Shown here one piece after another: positions 32,609 to 42,132 of a DNA stretch of 64,000 bases. The first letter of the stretch is position 1; each line of letters begins with the position of its first letter. The notes beneath the pieces are model-generated. The model was given only the letters and a program-made list of their open reading frames with translations. It made no database searches and was not told the DNA's origin. This DNA is from Planctomycetaceae bacterium (GTDB lineage Bacteria > Planctomycetota > Planctomycetia > Planctomycetales > Planctomycetaceae). The translations under genes were made by a program, and so were the position numbers. Location of the stretch: NCBI GenBank assembly GCA_021732845.1, contig JAKFUF010000057.1:1-64000 (forward strand). The letters are read 5' to 3'.

Positions 32609-33208
32609 CGGAAATCTCGAGGCAGGCGAATCTGGGTGAGTAGCGAGAGTTTTCGTAGGACGGCAGCGTGTCCCTTTTCGACAACCCGGCGGAACGAGTT
32701 TGATGCCTGTTCCGCACAGGGAAGCCGGTGCGATTACGCAAACATAGGCCACAGTTGCCGCCGGTCAACATTTTGCGGCAACTCGCCGTTGATTTCCGGC
32801 AACTTTCGGTTTTGGGCGGAACGCTTCGACCACGTGGTATCCTGTCGCGGAGCTTCTTGATTCCTTGATGAAACAACCGCGCACAAAGGACATGAGGCGC
32901 ATGAAATGGGTTCGATACAAGTCCGCACACCAGGCTCGGCGCGAAGGCAGCCTTTCCACCGGGGGATCCTGGTCCCGGATGGGTGAAGTTCAGTCCCACC
33001 AGATCTGCGTCGCCAAGCGGTAAGAACGCGGCACGTCCAAGGTTCGGCTCAGGCGACATTTCCACCTATTCCGGTTGCTTGAAACCGGCCTTGGGAAATT
33101 CGCGGGCGGCCGGGCGAAATCCTGAAGCTGCGCCAAATCGTGTGCTAGGCTTCGACCGGGGCTGTTGCCCCCAGCATGACACATGGCGGTTTACGCGAGG
33201 ATCCAGGC
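32609..33208. other. 600-bp gap without a convincing gene; stacked short hairpins
   Basis: No conserved protein is seen. Upstream of the NtrC-type gene, gttgccg (32754-32760) can pair with either of two cggcaac copies (32776-32782 and 32797-32803), giving mutually exclusive hairpins. A 15-mer (tcgatacaagtccgc, 32912-32926) also occurs at 1037-1051 in the repeat block. The segment presumably holds the divergent promoters of the regulator and the glycine-rich protein. Confidence 0.5.
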
Positions 33209-33874
33209 ATGTTTCGATGGCACCCTTGGACGCTGCTGTTGATGGGCGCGGTTTCGATGGGCAGTGTGGCACAGGCGCAGGACGACATGCTGCCGCCGGG
33301 CGACCTGCCAGAGCCGGAATACCGGGCACCGGCGGCTCCGCTCGCCAAAGAGGGTGTGTGGCTGCCTTCCAGGGCGTGGTACGGAGCCACTAATCCGCCC
33401 GTGGGACAGGCCACCGGCGGCTCCTACGCGGGGGGCACCCACATCGGGTCGCCGTACAATTGGAGCGGACCGGGCTCCGCGCCCGTCGGAGCCAACGGCG
33501 GCACCTTTGGCTGGAATGGCAACGGTTGGAACGGTTACGGATCGGCCTCTGGCACAGGCGGCTACGGCTGGAACACAAACGGTTACGGCGGAAACGGCTA
33601 CGGATACGGCTGGGGTGAGAGCGGTTACGGTCAGGGTCAGGGTTCGAACTGCCAGGCCCTTGGTGCAGGAACAATCCCCGGTCCTGGAACTGGCCTTGGC
33701 TCTGGTGGTGCCGGATCTGGGAATCCCAATGATCCCTACGTCTACCATTTCGGCCCGGGCTTTCACCGGCATTCGAACTACGGGCACTACCGGTTCCCCT
33801 ACTACAACTACCGCGCGCCCTGGTACTTCAGCGGCTCGCCCTCGTACCACCGGGATACGAACCATCCCTGGTAG
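33209..33874 (+). CDS. Secreted Gly/Tyr/Asn-rich protein
   Basis: From the ATG at 33209 the product has 221 residues: a signal peptide (WTLLLMGAVSMGSVAQAQ), a Pro-rich linker, a central low-complexity region of about 90 residues rich in Gly, Tyr, Asn and Trp (GWNGNGWNGYG, YGGNGYGYGWG), and a His/Tyr-rich tail (HFGPGFHRHSNYGHYRF). It resembles structural cell-surface or matrix proteins; no family is recognised. The strong codon bias and the signal peptide make a real gene likely. Confidence 0.75.
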   Translation: MFRWHPWTLLLMGAVSMGSVAQAQDDMLPPGDLPEPEYRAPAAPLAKEGVWLPSRAWYGATNPPVGQATGGSYAGGTHIGSPYNWSGPGSAPVGANGGTFGWNGNGWNGYGSASGTGGYGWNTNGYGGNGYGYGWGESGYGQGQGSNCQALGAGTIPGPGTGLGSGGAGSGNPNDPYVYHFGPGFHRHSNYGHYRFPYYNYRAPWYFSGSPSYHRDTNHPW

Positions 33875-34050
33875 TCGCCGCTGACGGCTCTTCCGCATCC
33901 GCCAGAGACCCGGCGTCAGCCGGCCATCGGTGGCTGGTTTCGCGGAAGAGTTGCAAACGGATGGATTTTGATTGCCAATCCCCGTTGAGTCGTCGTACGA
34001 TAGGGCGTTGCGGTCTTATCCCATCCGCAATCCATTGCTGAGACGATCCC

Positions 34051-34977
34051 ATGCCAACGGAACAGTTCGTCGAACACTGCCAACGGGCGCGGGAATTGAT
34101 GCGCGGCGGCAAGCTTTCGGCTGCGGTCGAGGCGTTCGAGGCCGCCCGCAAGATCGACGACGAGGACGTCGCCCTGCACGAACAACTGGCGGTCCTGCAC
34201 TTCCAGATGGGTCAATACGAGCCTGCCATCGAACGGTTCGAGCATGTGCTGCGGCTGGATCCCAAGCACAACTCCGCGATGATCAACCTGGGGGCGGTCC
34301 ACAACAAGCAGGGGAACTACACGCGGTCGATTGAGGTGCTGCGCAAAGCGATCGCCATGAACCGCAAGTCGGCCGAGGGGTTTTACAACCTCGGCCTGGC
34401 GCATCGCAAACTGAAGCAGTGGAACATGGCGATTCCCGCCTACAAGGAAGCGATCCGGCTGGAGCCGACCATGGCCGAGGCCTACCAAAATCTCGGCAAC
34501 GTCTACCTCGATATGGGAAACCCCACGCAGGCGATTTCGCAGTTCAAAAAAGCGTTGGAAATTCGGCCAGATTTTGAGCGTGCCCGCCGTGGCTTGGCGA
34601 AGGCCGAATTGACGATCAGCGATCAACGCAAAAACGAGAATCCGTTTGGCAGGCTGGTCAAGCCCCCCACGGGAGAAGCGGTCGACCACACGTCGCAACA
34701 GCAGAAGCAGCTCAGCGACGACGACCGCGAGTCCGACCGCCACCTGTTGCATCAACTTTCAGAAGAACTCGAACTCGAGGCGCGGGCTCTGCAGGAGATG
34801 TTGCTGGAGCGGATGGAGCCATCGCTTAAGCTCCTTGGCAAGGCCATTTCCGACGAGAACAACGTCGCCGCCGCCCGCCGCAAGTTTCAGCAGGCCTATG
34901 CCGAATTCGCCCCGAGGGTGAAACGCATCAGCCGCCTGATGAAGCATTTGCGCACGCATGAAACTGAGATGCGATAA
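34051..34977 (+). CDS. TPR repeat protein
   Basis: The 308-residue protein consists of about five TPR units between residues 5 and 180 (for example LHEQLAVLHFQMGQYEPAIE, GFYNLGLAHRKLKQWNMAI, AYQNLGNVYLDMGNPTQAI), followed by a charged linker and a C-terminal helical region likely to form a coiled coil. There is no signal peptide, so it acts in the cytoplasm, presumably as an interaction scaffold. It is convergent with the YdcF-like gene. Confidence 0.88.
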   Translation: MPTEQFVEHCQRARELMRGGKLSAAVEAFEAARKIDDEDVALHEQLAVLHFQMGQYEPAIERFEHVLRLDPKHNSAMINLGAVHNKQGNYTRSIEVLRKAIAMNRKSAEGFYNLGLAHRKLKQWNMAIPAYKEAIRLEPTMAEAYQNLGNVYLDMGNPTQAISQFKKALEIRPDFERARRGLAKAELTISDQRKNENPFGRLVKPPTGEAVDHTSQQQKQLSDDDRESDRHLLHQLSEELELEARALQEMLLERMEPSLKLLGKAISDENNVAAARRKFQQAYAEFAPRVKRISRLMKHLRTHETEMR

Positions 34978-34995
34978 TCGACCCCGTTCCGGCGG

Positions 34996-36099
34996 TCATC
35001 CCTGGGCAGGCCCCACGGGCCGGATGTAGTACCACCACCAGGCAGCCACTTCGCGTGCCATGAAATAGGGCAGTGCGCGAAACCTGTAAATGGGCGTCGT
35101 CGGCACGGTGTAGACTTCCGCCCCATGTCGGTGGAAGGCGAGTTTGATGCGCGGCAGATGATAGAACTGGCTGACCGCCAGGATTTTTTGCCAACCCTGT
35201 TCCTGCGCCAGCCGGAGCGTTGTGGCAGCAGTTGCCTCGGTGTCCAGTCCCGCGTTGTCAACCAGAATCGCTTCGGCGGGCACGCCAAGTTCCAGCGCCC
35301 GCCGACGCATCGCTGCGGTCTCGTGAACGCTCCCCTTGCCCGGGCCGCCGGAGAACAGGATCCGTGGCGCGAGCTGTTGATGATACAGCTCGCAGCCCGT
35401 TTGCACGCGTTCTTCGAGGATCGAGGACAGTCGGCCGTTTGCATGGACCCCCGCCCCAAAGACCACGATCACATCGGCCGGACGGCGGTAGTCGGTCAAC
35501 CCGAAGCAGTACATCTGCCCGAGCGGGAATCCCACGGCACACCCCAGGCAAACCGCCACCAGCGCTGCATGATAGAGCCAGCCTGAGCCGGCCATTCTGC
35601 CGGCCGGACTCGACCGCCAGATGCCCAGAATCAAGAGGCCGAGGCTCAGCGTCACCAGCAATGAAAACGGCAGCGGAAAGCGCGTCTCGAAGGAGTGCGT
35701 GGCGAGCAGTTGGTAGTACCGCACGGTGTTCCACAGGCTGCCGGCCATCAGCAGACAAAACGTTCCAGGCAGCACCAGCCGCGCCAGCTTGGAGAACTGC
35801 TGGTGCGTGGCCACCCAGAGCAGGCAGCCGCCCGCCCAGGCCAGCAGCAGGTCTTCCACGTACTGCCCGCGAATGGGCAGGCGAATCCACCACAAGTTTG
35901 CATCAAAGCCACGCGTTCTCAGGTCGCCCAGAACATTCAAGACAACGAACAGGCCCAGAAACAGAGCCACACCACGGCAGACTGCCGACAGAGCCAGGCC
36001 CCACGGAATGGATCCAAGACTCAGCCCGCGCGGCGCGGCCGTGGCTGGGAGGGCGCGGCTCGAAGCATCCAGATGCAGGTGTGTGGAAAAATTGTTCAT
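34996..36099 (-). CDS. YdcF/SanA/ElyC family membrane protein (DUF218)
   Basis: The 367-residue protein has five or six membrane segments in the first 200 residues, then a DUF218 domain: ADVIVVFGAGVHANGRLSSI, then ILFSGGPGKGSVHETAAMRRR and AVSQFYHLPRIKLAFHRHG. Family members act at the envelope in peptidoglycan or polysaccharide maintenance. Its start codon overlaps the stop codon of the upstream GT39-like gene by four bases (ATGA), so the two are translationally coupled. Confidence 0.9.
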   Translation of the reverse strand: MNNFSTHLHLDASSRALPATAAPRGLSLGSIPWGLALSAVCRGVALFLGLFVVLNVLGDLRTRGFDANLWWIRLPIRGQYVEDLLLAWAGGCLLWVATHQQFSKLARLVLPGTFCLLMAGSLWNTVRYYQLLATHSFETRFPLPFSLLVTLSLGLLILGIWRSSPAGRMAGSGWLYHAALVAVCLGCAVGFPLGQMYCFGLTDYRRPADVIVVFGAGVHANGRLSSILEERVQTGCELYHQQLAPRILFSGGPGKGSVHETAAMRRRALELGVPAEAILVDNAGLDTEATAATTLRLAQEQGWQKILAVSQFYHLPRIKLAFHRHGAEVYTVPTTPIYRFRALPYFMAREVAAWWWYYIRPVGPAQG

Positions 36100-38300
36100 T
36101 TCGTGGGTTTCGCCGGTTCGTCCTTCTTCGGTTCATCCTTCGCGGGAAGCGTGGCTTCGCCCGTCGGCGGGCTCTCGGGGGCGGTGGGTGTCGGCTGCAG
36201 CGGTGGGACCTCGGTGGCGGCGACCGGTTCGTAGATCTCGCTCACTTTCGTGGCTGTCAGACGTTGCTTCGACAGGATCGTTCCACTGACCGGGTCGATG
36301 ACGCTGTCTTCAATCTGCAAGACACCGAACGGAACGTCATCGCAGAGCCACACATCCCGTCGGTAGCGGTATTTCGGGCCGCCATCGACCGGGCGATGGT
36401 CGACGGTCGCCACGGCCTGCCGGCAGCGGAAGGCGTCGGTGCGAAGCGGTGTCTTGAGGTACTTGATCGCCCGCACATGGTAGGTGGCCGGTGCCATCAG
36501 CCCCTGCAGAAATTCAATTCCCTGGGGCAACTGTTCGTCGGTTTCGAATTTCAGGCATTCTTCGGGCGAAGCCCCCGCATTCACCGCCTCCTCCCAGAGG
36601 TGCAGCGTCTGGGTCAGCGACTTCTCGTTCTCTTTGAACCACCGCATGCGCACCATGACTTCGCCGTTCTCGTCGGCACCCGGCATGCTCTCCAGCCGCA
36701 GATAGACGGCGGAGCGCGGCCCCGGACCGGTCAGTTCGATCCACGCACCATTGGTTTTCGGCCAGCCACCGAGCCAGATCTTTCGGTCCGCGAAGACTTC
36801 TCCCGGCGACTTGTAGTTGACCCAGCCCGCCTGCTCCATCAGTTTTTGGAGCCACGGTGGCTGCCACGGATTGTCGTGCGGCACGGCCGCCGAGAAGACC
36901 GCCAGAATCAACAACACGCCACTGCTCACCCGCATCGACCACAGGTGCCCCCAATGATCCAAGGCGGGAACGAGCGCCATCAGCCACAGGGGAATGAGCC
37001 AGAACGCCCACCGCAAGCCAGAGGTGTTGCCGCCGTAGTTGTAGTTTTCCGTCCGCCACAGATAGAACCCGAGCACCCACAGGGTGAGCCCCAGCCCCAG
37101 CCCGCAGACCATCCGCCAGGGCGTTTTTTCCCGGATGCCTACCCACCAGCCGGGCAGCATCAAGAGAAAGATGGGAGATAGCGAGAGGATCCCGTGATGC
37201 CCCACGACACAGTGCATCAGGTACACCCAAAACGTCTCGTGGCTCTGGTCGATGCCGCCCGGATTCATCCAGTAACTGGGGATCCCTTCATACACATACC
37301 GATAAATCGGGGTTCCATACTGCGACTGAAACGGCTTCCAAGTTCCGGTGCAGATCCATGTCGTGGCGAAGTAACCCGCGATCGGGATGAGGGCCGCGGG
37401 CACAAACACGAGCCACGCGCGAAACGAATTCTGCCGCATCAGAATGAGAAACAGCGCCACGCCGAACAGCGCCGCGGGAATCTCGTTGCAGACGGTGTAG
37501 GCGGCGGCAAAGCCGGACAGTGCGAAGTAGTCCCAGCGTGTCTGCTTGTCGTAAACAATCCGCATGGCCGGGTAGATGGCGAATGTCAGGCAGATCGCCG
37601 CCAGTGTGTGATTATTGAACGTGATCAGAAACGGCGTGAGGAACGTGCCATACGCCGCGGCGAACACGACAAAGATCCGGCTCCAGTCGGTGCGGGCGTA
37701 GCGCTCCACCAGTGCCGCGAGAAGGATCAGGCAGGCGACCCACGGCAGCCAGTTGAAGACGATCATCAACACGGCGACGGTGGTGTGCGTGTTTCGCAGC
37801 AGGTCCAGTCCGGCGGTGCGTTTCAGCACCCAGTAGCCACCGGCCACGATCGTGGGGTACAGCGGCGGCTTGGTGGAGTAGAAATGCTCGCGATACCGGA
37901 CCTTGTCGATCGAGTCCCAGCCGGGAACCTTGATGATCTCGTCAATGATGTAGGTGCCGCGCTCCGTCAATGACCAGACGGTACACCACCGCGAGCGGTC
38001 GTTGGCGCTTTGCAGTGGCTCGGGCATCGTCAGGATCGCCGACAGGCCCATCGCCGCGGCGGTGCCGATGATCAAAAAATAGACGAACCGGCGCAGCGGG
38101 GCATTGCCCACGGCGGCGGGGGCCTTGGGAGCCTGGCCTTTGGCTGCTGCCGCCGGACCCGCTCCGCCACCCTGTGTCCCGCCGGTTGTCGGTGCCGCCG
38201 GACGGTTTCCGCCACCCACGGCCACTCCCGACACGTTTCCAGGCATGGAAACCGCCGGGGTTCCGGAGCGGTCGGGCGGATGATCAGGCGGAGGCGGCAT
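36096..38300 (-). CDS. GT39/ArnT-like polytopic membrane glycosyltransferase candidate
   Basis: The 734-residue protein has an N-terminal Pro/Gly/Ala-rich cytoplasmic tail (about 70 residues), ten or more membrane segments, and a C-terminal soluble region of about 220 residues. The sequence RYREHFYSTKPPLYPTIVAGG (quoted in part: FYSTKPPLYPTIVAGG) is the loop typical of GT-C/GT39 polyprenyl-phosphate-dependent glycosyltransferases. The C terminus is rich in Pro, Lys and Glu. It is coupled to the YdcF-like gene, which suggests an envelope glycan function. Exact donor and acceptor unknown. Confidence 0.8.
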   Translation of the reverse strand: MPPPPDHPPDRSGTPAVSMPGNVSGVAVGGGNRPAAPTTGGTQGGGAGPAAAAKGQAPKAPAAVGNAPLRRFVYFLIIGTAAAMGLSAILTMPEPLQSANDRSRWCTVWSLTERGTYIIDEIIKVPGWDSIDKVRYREHFYSTKPPLYPTIVAGGYWVLKRTAGLDLLRNTHTTVAVLMIVFNWLPWVACLILLAALVERYARTDWSRIFVVFAAAYGTFLTPFLITFNNHTLAAICLTFAIYPAMRIVYDKQTRWDYFALSGFAAAYTVCNEIPAALFGVALFLILMRQNSFRAWLVFVPAALIPIAGYFATTWICTGTWKPFQSQYGTPIYRYVYEGIPSYWMNPGGIDQSHETFWVYLMHCVVGHHGILSLSPIFLLMLPGWWVGIREKTPWRMVCGLGLGLTLWVLGFYLWRTENYNYGGNTSGLRWAFWLIPLWLMALVPALDHWGHLWSMRVSSGVLLILAVFSAAVPHDNPWQPPWLQKLMEQAGWVNYKSPGEVFADRKIWLGGWPKTNGAWIELTGPGPRSAVYLRLESMPGADENGEVMVRMRWFKENEKSLTQTLHLWEEAVNAGASPEECLKFETDEQLPQGIEFLQGLMAPATYHVRAIKYLKTPLRTDAFRCRQAVATVDHRPVDGGPKYRYRRDVWLCDDVPFGVLQIEDSVIDPVSGTILSKQRLTATKVSEIYEPVAATEVPPLQPTPTAPESPPTGEATLPAKDEPKKDEPAKPTK

Positions 38301-38529
38301 GCGGTGTGAAACTCCAGGACGCTCCGGTCAACGGCTTTTTGCAGGCTATCCCATCCGTTTTGCAGATCAGACCAGATTTTCGCCTTCGGCGACTTTTCGT
38401 CAACGCCGGTCTTGAGATCAGCGACTTTTGCGAATATGGCTCGATTGGGCGAACCGAAACCGCCAAGATCTCTCGGAAGAGAAGATTTCGAAACGACGAG
38501 CAACTCCTGCGAATCCCCGTGGCTCAAGA

Positions 38530-39930
38530 ATGCTGCTGACCCTCTCCACCACCCACGCGCCCGCGACCGATCTGGGCTACCTGCTGCACAAGCATCCCGA
38601 CAAGTTTCAGACGTTCAATCTGAGCTTCGGGCAGGCACACGTCTTCTACCCGGAGGTCGGCGCCGAACGAACGACGGCGTCGCTGTTGCTGGACGTGGAC
38701 CCGGTGGCGATGGTTCGAGGAAAGACCCGTGAGCAGAGTTTTCTGCTCGGGCAGTACGTGAACGACCGGCCTTACGTGGCTTCTTCCTTCCTCAGTGTCG
38801 CCATCGCCCAGGTCTATGGATCGGCCCTTGGCGGGCGCTGCAAGGAGCGCGAGGAACTGGTTCAGACGCCGCTCCCGTTGACCGCGCGGATCGAACTGTT
38901 GCCTGTTCGCGGCGGCGGCGCGGAACTGGTGCGACGGCTGTTCGAGCCCCTCGGCTACCAGGTGGAAACGGTCCGGCACCCGCTCGATGAACAGTTCCCG
39001 GAATGGGGCGAAAGTCCGTACTTCACCGTGACCCTCACGAACACGACAACGCTGGCGGAGCTGCTCGCACATCTCTACGTGCTCATCCCCGTCTTCGACA
39101 ACGGGAAGCACTATTTCGTGGGCGATGACGAACTGGAAAAGCTGCTGGAGAAAGGTGCCGGGTGGCTCGCCCATCATCCCGAAAAGGATCAGATCACGCG
39201 GCGCTACCTGGGACACCGGCCCAACCTCTACCGTGAGGCCCTGGCTCGGCTCTTGGAGGAGGCGACACCCGACGAAGGCGAAGAGGATTTTACTGGCCTC
39301 GGACCGGAATCGACGCTCGAACGCACGGTCAGTCTCAACGAACAGCGGCACGGCACGGTCCTGGCCGCGCTGCGGGCCAGCGGTGCCCGCAGCGTCCTCG
39401 ACCTCGGCTGCGGCGAAGGGAAACTGCTCCGGGAACTGCTCGCCGAGCGGCAGTTTGAAAAGATCGTGGGGATGGATGTCTCCGTCCGGTCCTTGGAAAT
39501 TGCCAGCCGTCGGCTCCGACTCGAACGCCTTCCCGATCGCCAAGCCGAACGGATCAGCCTGATCCACGGTTCGCTAACCTATCGTGACCAGCGGCTGGCG
39601 AACTTCGATGCGGCCGCCGTTGTCGAAGTCATTGAACACCTCGATCCGCCCCGCCTGACCGCCTTTGAACGCGTCCTCTTTGAATTCGCCCGCCCCGGGA
39701 TCGTCGTCCTCACCACTCCCAACCGCGACTACAACATCAAGTGGGAAACCCTGCCCGCCGGCAACTTCCGCCACCCCGACCACCGCTTCGAATGGACCCG
39801 TGCCGAGTTCGAGGCCTGGGCCACGCGGATCGCCACCCAGCACGGTTACACAGTCGGCTTCCTGCCGGTGGGGCCGGTGGATGAAGTGGTGGGAAGCCCG
39901 ACGCAGATGGGGGTGTTTGAACGGGAGTAG
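38530..39930 (+). CDS. hen1: 3'-terminal RNA ribose 2'-O-methyltransferase Hen1
   Basis: The 466-residue protein matches bacterial Hen1, which methylates the 2'-OH at the 3' end of RNA to protect repaired RNA from further damage. The N-terminal ligase-activating region (MLLTLSTTHAPATDLGYLLH; HVFYPEV; LLLDVDPV) is complete. The methyltransferase domain has LDLGCGEGK (290-298) and the metal-binding set E366, E369, H370 (EVIEH) and H418 (HPDHRFEW), at the same numbers known for the Clostridium thermocellum enzyme. Its usual operon partner Pnkp is absent: a DUF1883 gene follows instead. The ATG at 38530 starts the conserved N terminus. Confidence 0.95.
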   Translation: MLLTLSTTHAPATDLGYLLHKHPDKFQTFNLSFGQAHVFYPEVGAERTTASLLLDVDPVAMVRGKTREQSFLLGQYVNDRPYVASSFLSVAIAQVYGSALGGRCKEREELVQTPLPLTARIELLPVRGGGAELVRRLFEPLGYQVETVRHPLDEQFPEWGESPYFTVTLTNTTTLAELLAHLYVLIPVFDNGKHYFVGDDELEKLLEKGAGWLAHHPEKDQITRRYLGHRPNLYREALARLLEEATPDEGEEDFTGLGPESTLERTVSLNEQRHGTVLAALRASGARSVLDLGCGEGKLLRELLAERQFEKIVGMDVSVRSLEIASRRLRLERLPDRQAERISLIHGSLTYRDQRLANFDAAAVVEVIEHLDPPRLTAFERVLFEFARPGIVVLTTPNRDYNIKWETLPAGNFRHPDHRFEWTRAEFEAWATRIATQHGYTVGFLPVGPVDEVVGSPTQMGVFERE

Positions 39931-40004
39931 TTTGGATTACCGGAATCCGACGGTAAAAATACCGGCTATGGTGTTAACGGTGTGCGCCCGGAGGGCAATT
40001 CGTC

Positions 40005-40274
40005 ATGAACTTCCTTCATCAAGAATTCGATGCCGGTCCAACGGATGTCATAGAAGTCACACTCGATGGACAAGCGAACGTAATGCTCTTGGATCCGTCA
40101 AATTATGCCTTCTACCGGCAAGGGCAGCGATTTCGGTATTATGGCGGGCATGCCAAAACTTCATCTTTCCGGCTCATTCCTCCCGAACAGGGCCATTGGC
40201 ATGTCGTTGTAGATCTCGGCGGCTATGCGGGACGGGTGCGGGCTGGCGTTTGGCTGCTTCAGCACTCGAACTGA
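40005..40274 (+). CDS. DUF1883 domain protein
   Basis: The 89-residue protein is essentially one DUF1883 domain (NFLHQEFDAGPTDVIEVTLD at the start, then NVMLLDPSNY, YYGGHA and GHWHVVVDLGGYAGRVRA). The domain has no known function; family knowledge links it in some bacteria to TIR-domain proteins, but no TIR domain is present here. It lies 74 bp downstream of hen1 on the same strand. The gap has a small palindrome (cggtaaaaataccg). Confidence 0.85.
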   Translation: MNFLHQEFDAGPTDVIEVTLDGQANVMLLDPSNYAFYRQGQRFRYYGGHAKTSSFRLIPPEQGHWHVVVDLGGYAGRVRAGVWLLQHSN

Positions 40275-40346
40275 GCAGTTTTCGTGGCCGAGAAACTCAC
40301 GTCAGTTCGGCACGACCGTTATTAGACGGCGATGGTTTCGGCCGCC

Positions 40347-42029
40347 TTACTCCCCCCACGCCGCCTTGGCAAACGCCTCCAAGTCATCGAAGTTCGACTG
40401 CCACGTCGTGTACATCACACCGGTGACGCGGTTGCCGTGGCTGGCTTTGAGCCACGCCTTGATGGCGGCGGGGTCGGAGTCGTAGTAGCCAGCGAGGACT
40501 TGGGAGTGACCGCGGTCGCCGAAGAACTTGGTGCTTTCGGCGGGCTTGCCGCTGTTCCAGTTGATGATGAGCGTGTCTTTGGTCAGCCCTTCCCAAGAGC
40601 CGGTCAGGTCGCCGTTGACCAGGTAGAACGGTCCTTTCTGGGCGTTGTGGTGCGGGTCGAACATGTCGCTCCAAATGGCAGTTTTTGCCTGAGGATTGAG
40701 TTCGTGGACCAGTTCCAGGCAGCGCCGCACGTTGTTCGCCAGCACCGCGCCCGCTGTTTCCTTGGCCCGCGTTTCGTCGGCGCTCCAGTTCGCCACCCGG
40801 ATCTCGTCGTGGCTCAAAAAGTACCGCTGGGGCTTCAAGAGCTTGTCGACGCGCTGCAACTGGTCACGGACGAGTTCAAACACCCGTGGATCGGTCAGTG
40901 AGGCCGGCACCTGTTCATCGTAGATGGTCACGGCGTGGTAAAAGCTGGCGTTGAGTTCGGCACCCTCCTTTACCCGTGTGCCGGGCAACAGCTTCAAAAC
41001 CGGTGGCTCGTGGTACACATCAAAGTGGCCGACTGAGCCACGGTTGGTGAGGACGGGATCGTGCAGTTCGGCAAAGTCTTTGCCTTCCACCAGAGGCTTC
41101 CCCTCGGCATCGGCAATGACCAGCGGGCATCCCGGGCGGCGGACCAGATTCACAAACGGGGCCTCTTCAATCTGCGCGTCATCCATCCAGAGCTGGCCCG
41201 CGCCAGCGTCCCACACACCGAGATAGAAGCCGACCTCGTCGGCCTCGAGGCTGTTGAACATGATGTGGTGCTGCGTCCAGTCCTGATCCCGTTTAACGCC
41301 GAGGTTGCTGTGCGACAGCGTGCGGCCTTTGGCACCGAGCGCGAACAGCCGCACGTCGCGGGCGGATTCGAAATTGGCCGTGCGGATCCACACCGAGGCG
41401 TGATACGCGGTCCACGGCTGGACCTTCAGCCGCTTCGAGACCCGGCGGTTTCCGCGGACACCCTTGGGGTTCTCAATCCGTAGTGAACTCTCGCCGCCAT
41501 GCTTGATGACGGTGTCGGCAAATGTTCCGGTACCCGGTTCATCCTGAAAGCCCCAGCCGGTGAACTGGTGCTCCTTGCGCCTTTCGAAGCCACCGGGAAT
41601 CGCTTCCGCCGAAAGTCTTGGGTGGGGCAGCGCCGTGTCCCCCTGCACTTTGAGCCGCATGTTCCGCACCGGCAGCCCTTCGGCCAGGTTGGGGTCGTGT
41701 GACAGCAGGCCTTCGCTGTAGCCGAAGGGAGCGACACAGGGGATGAGTTCGATTTTCAGTTCGTCGGCGAGGGCTTTGAACTGAGCCATGTTGCTGAAGT
41801 AGTGTTCTGGAACGCGGCCCAGAATGTTCAGCTTGTAGTCGGCCAGAACAATGCCGTTGTAGCCCGCTTTGGCAGCCCGGCGCAGCAGCGCTTCCGCCTT
41901 GGGGACGTTCTCCTTGACCTGAAAGTTATGCTGCAGGTAGAGCCACCGCTGCTCGAGTTCGGCAGCGCTCGCTGTACCGGCAAGCAAAACGAGAGACACG
42001 AGGGCGGCGCGAAGCAGAGGGACGTGCAT
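40347..42029 (-). CDS. Secreted GH20-like TIM-barrel protein with central carbohydrate-binding-like domain
   Basis: The 560-residue protein has a signal peptide (LLRAALVSLVLLAGTASA). Residues about 25-125 look like the first half of a TIM barrel (YNGIVLADYKLNILGRVP, then LKIELIPCVAPFGYS), interrupted by a roughly 150-residue jelly-roll-like insert (SLRIENPKG, then YHASVWIRTANFE and FYLGVWDAGAGQLWMDDAQI), and then the barrel resumes with RYFLSHDEIR, reminiscent of the GH20 Asp-Glu pair. Substrate unknown. The ATG at 42029 precedes the signal peptide; the upstream frame only reads through a repeat. Confidence 0.75.
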   Translation of the reverse strand: MHVPLLRAALVSLVLLAGTASAAELEQRWLYLQHNFQVKENVPKAEALLRRAAKAGYNGIVLADYKLNILGRVPEHYFSNMAQFKALADELKIELIPCVAPFGYSEGLLSHDPNLAEGLPVRNMRLKVQGDTALPHPRLSAEAIPGGFERRKEHQFTGWGFQDEPGTGTFADTVIKHGGESSLRIENPKGVRGNRRVSKRLKVQPWTAYHASVWIRTANFESARDVRLFALGAKGRTLSHSNLGVKRDQDWTQHHIMFNSLEADEVGFYLGVWDAGAGQLWMDDAQIEEAPFVNLVRRPGCPLVIADAEGKPLVEGKDFAELHDPVLTNRGSVGHFDVYHEPPVLKLLPGTRVKEGAELNASFYHAVTIYDEQVPASLTDPRVFELVRDQLQRVDKLLKPQRYFLSHDEIRVANWSADETRAKETAGAVLANNVRRCLELVHELNPQAKTAIWSDMFDPHHNAQKGPFYLVNGDLTGSWEGLTKDTLIINWNSGKPAESTKFFGDRGHSQVLAGYYDSDPAAIKAWLKASHGNRVTGVMYTTWQSNFDDLEAFAKAAWGE

Positions 42030-42132
42030 GATCGACAGACCGCCTTGCAGGCTTGGCAGGAACTGAACGGGCGCTGGGATTGGATCTGGCGAGATTCTAC
42101 CGACCCTTGAAGGACAGCACACGGTTCGAAGA

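Noticed and set aside
35220-37181. 653-residue + strand frame opposite the GT39-like and YdcF-like genes
   Set aside because: Arg/Pro-rich shadow; both genes on the other strand have clear membrane segments and coupled start/stop codons.
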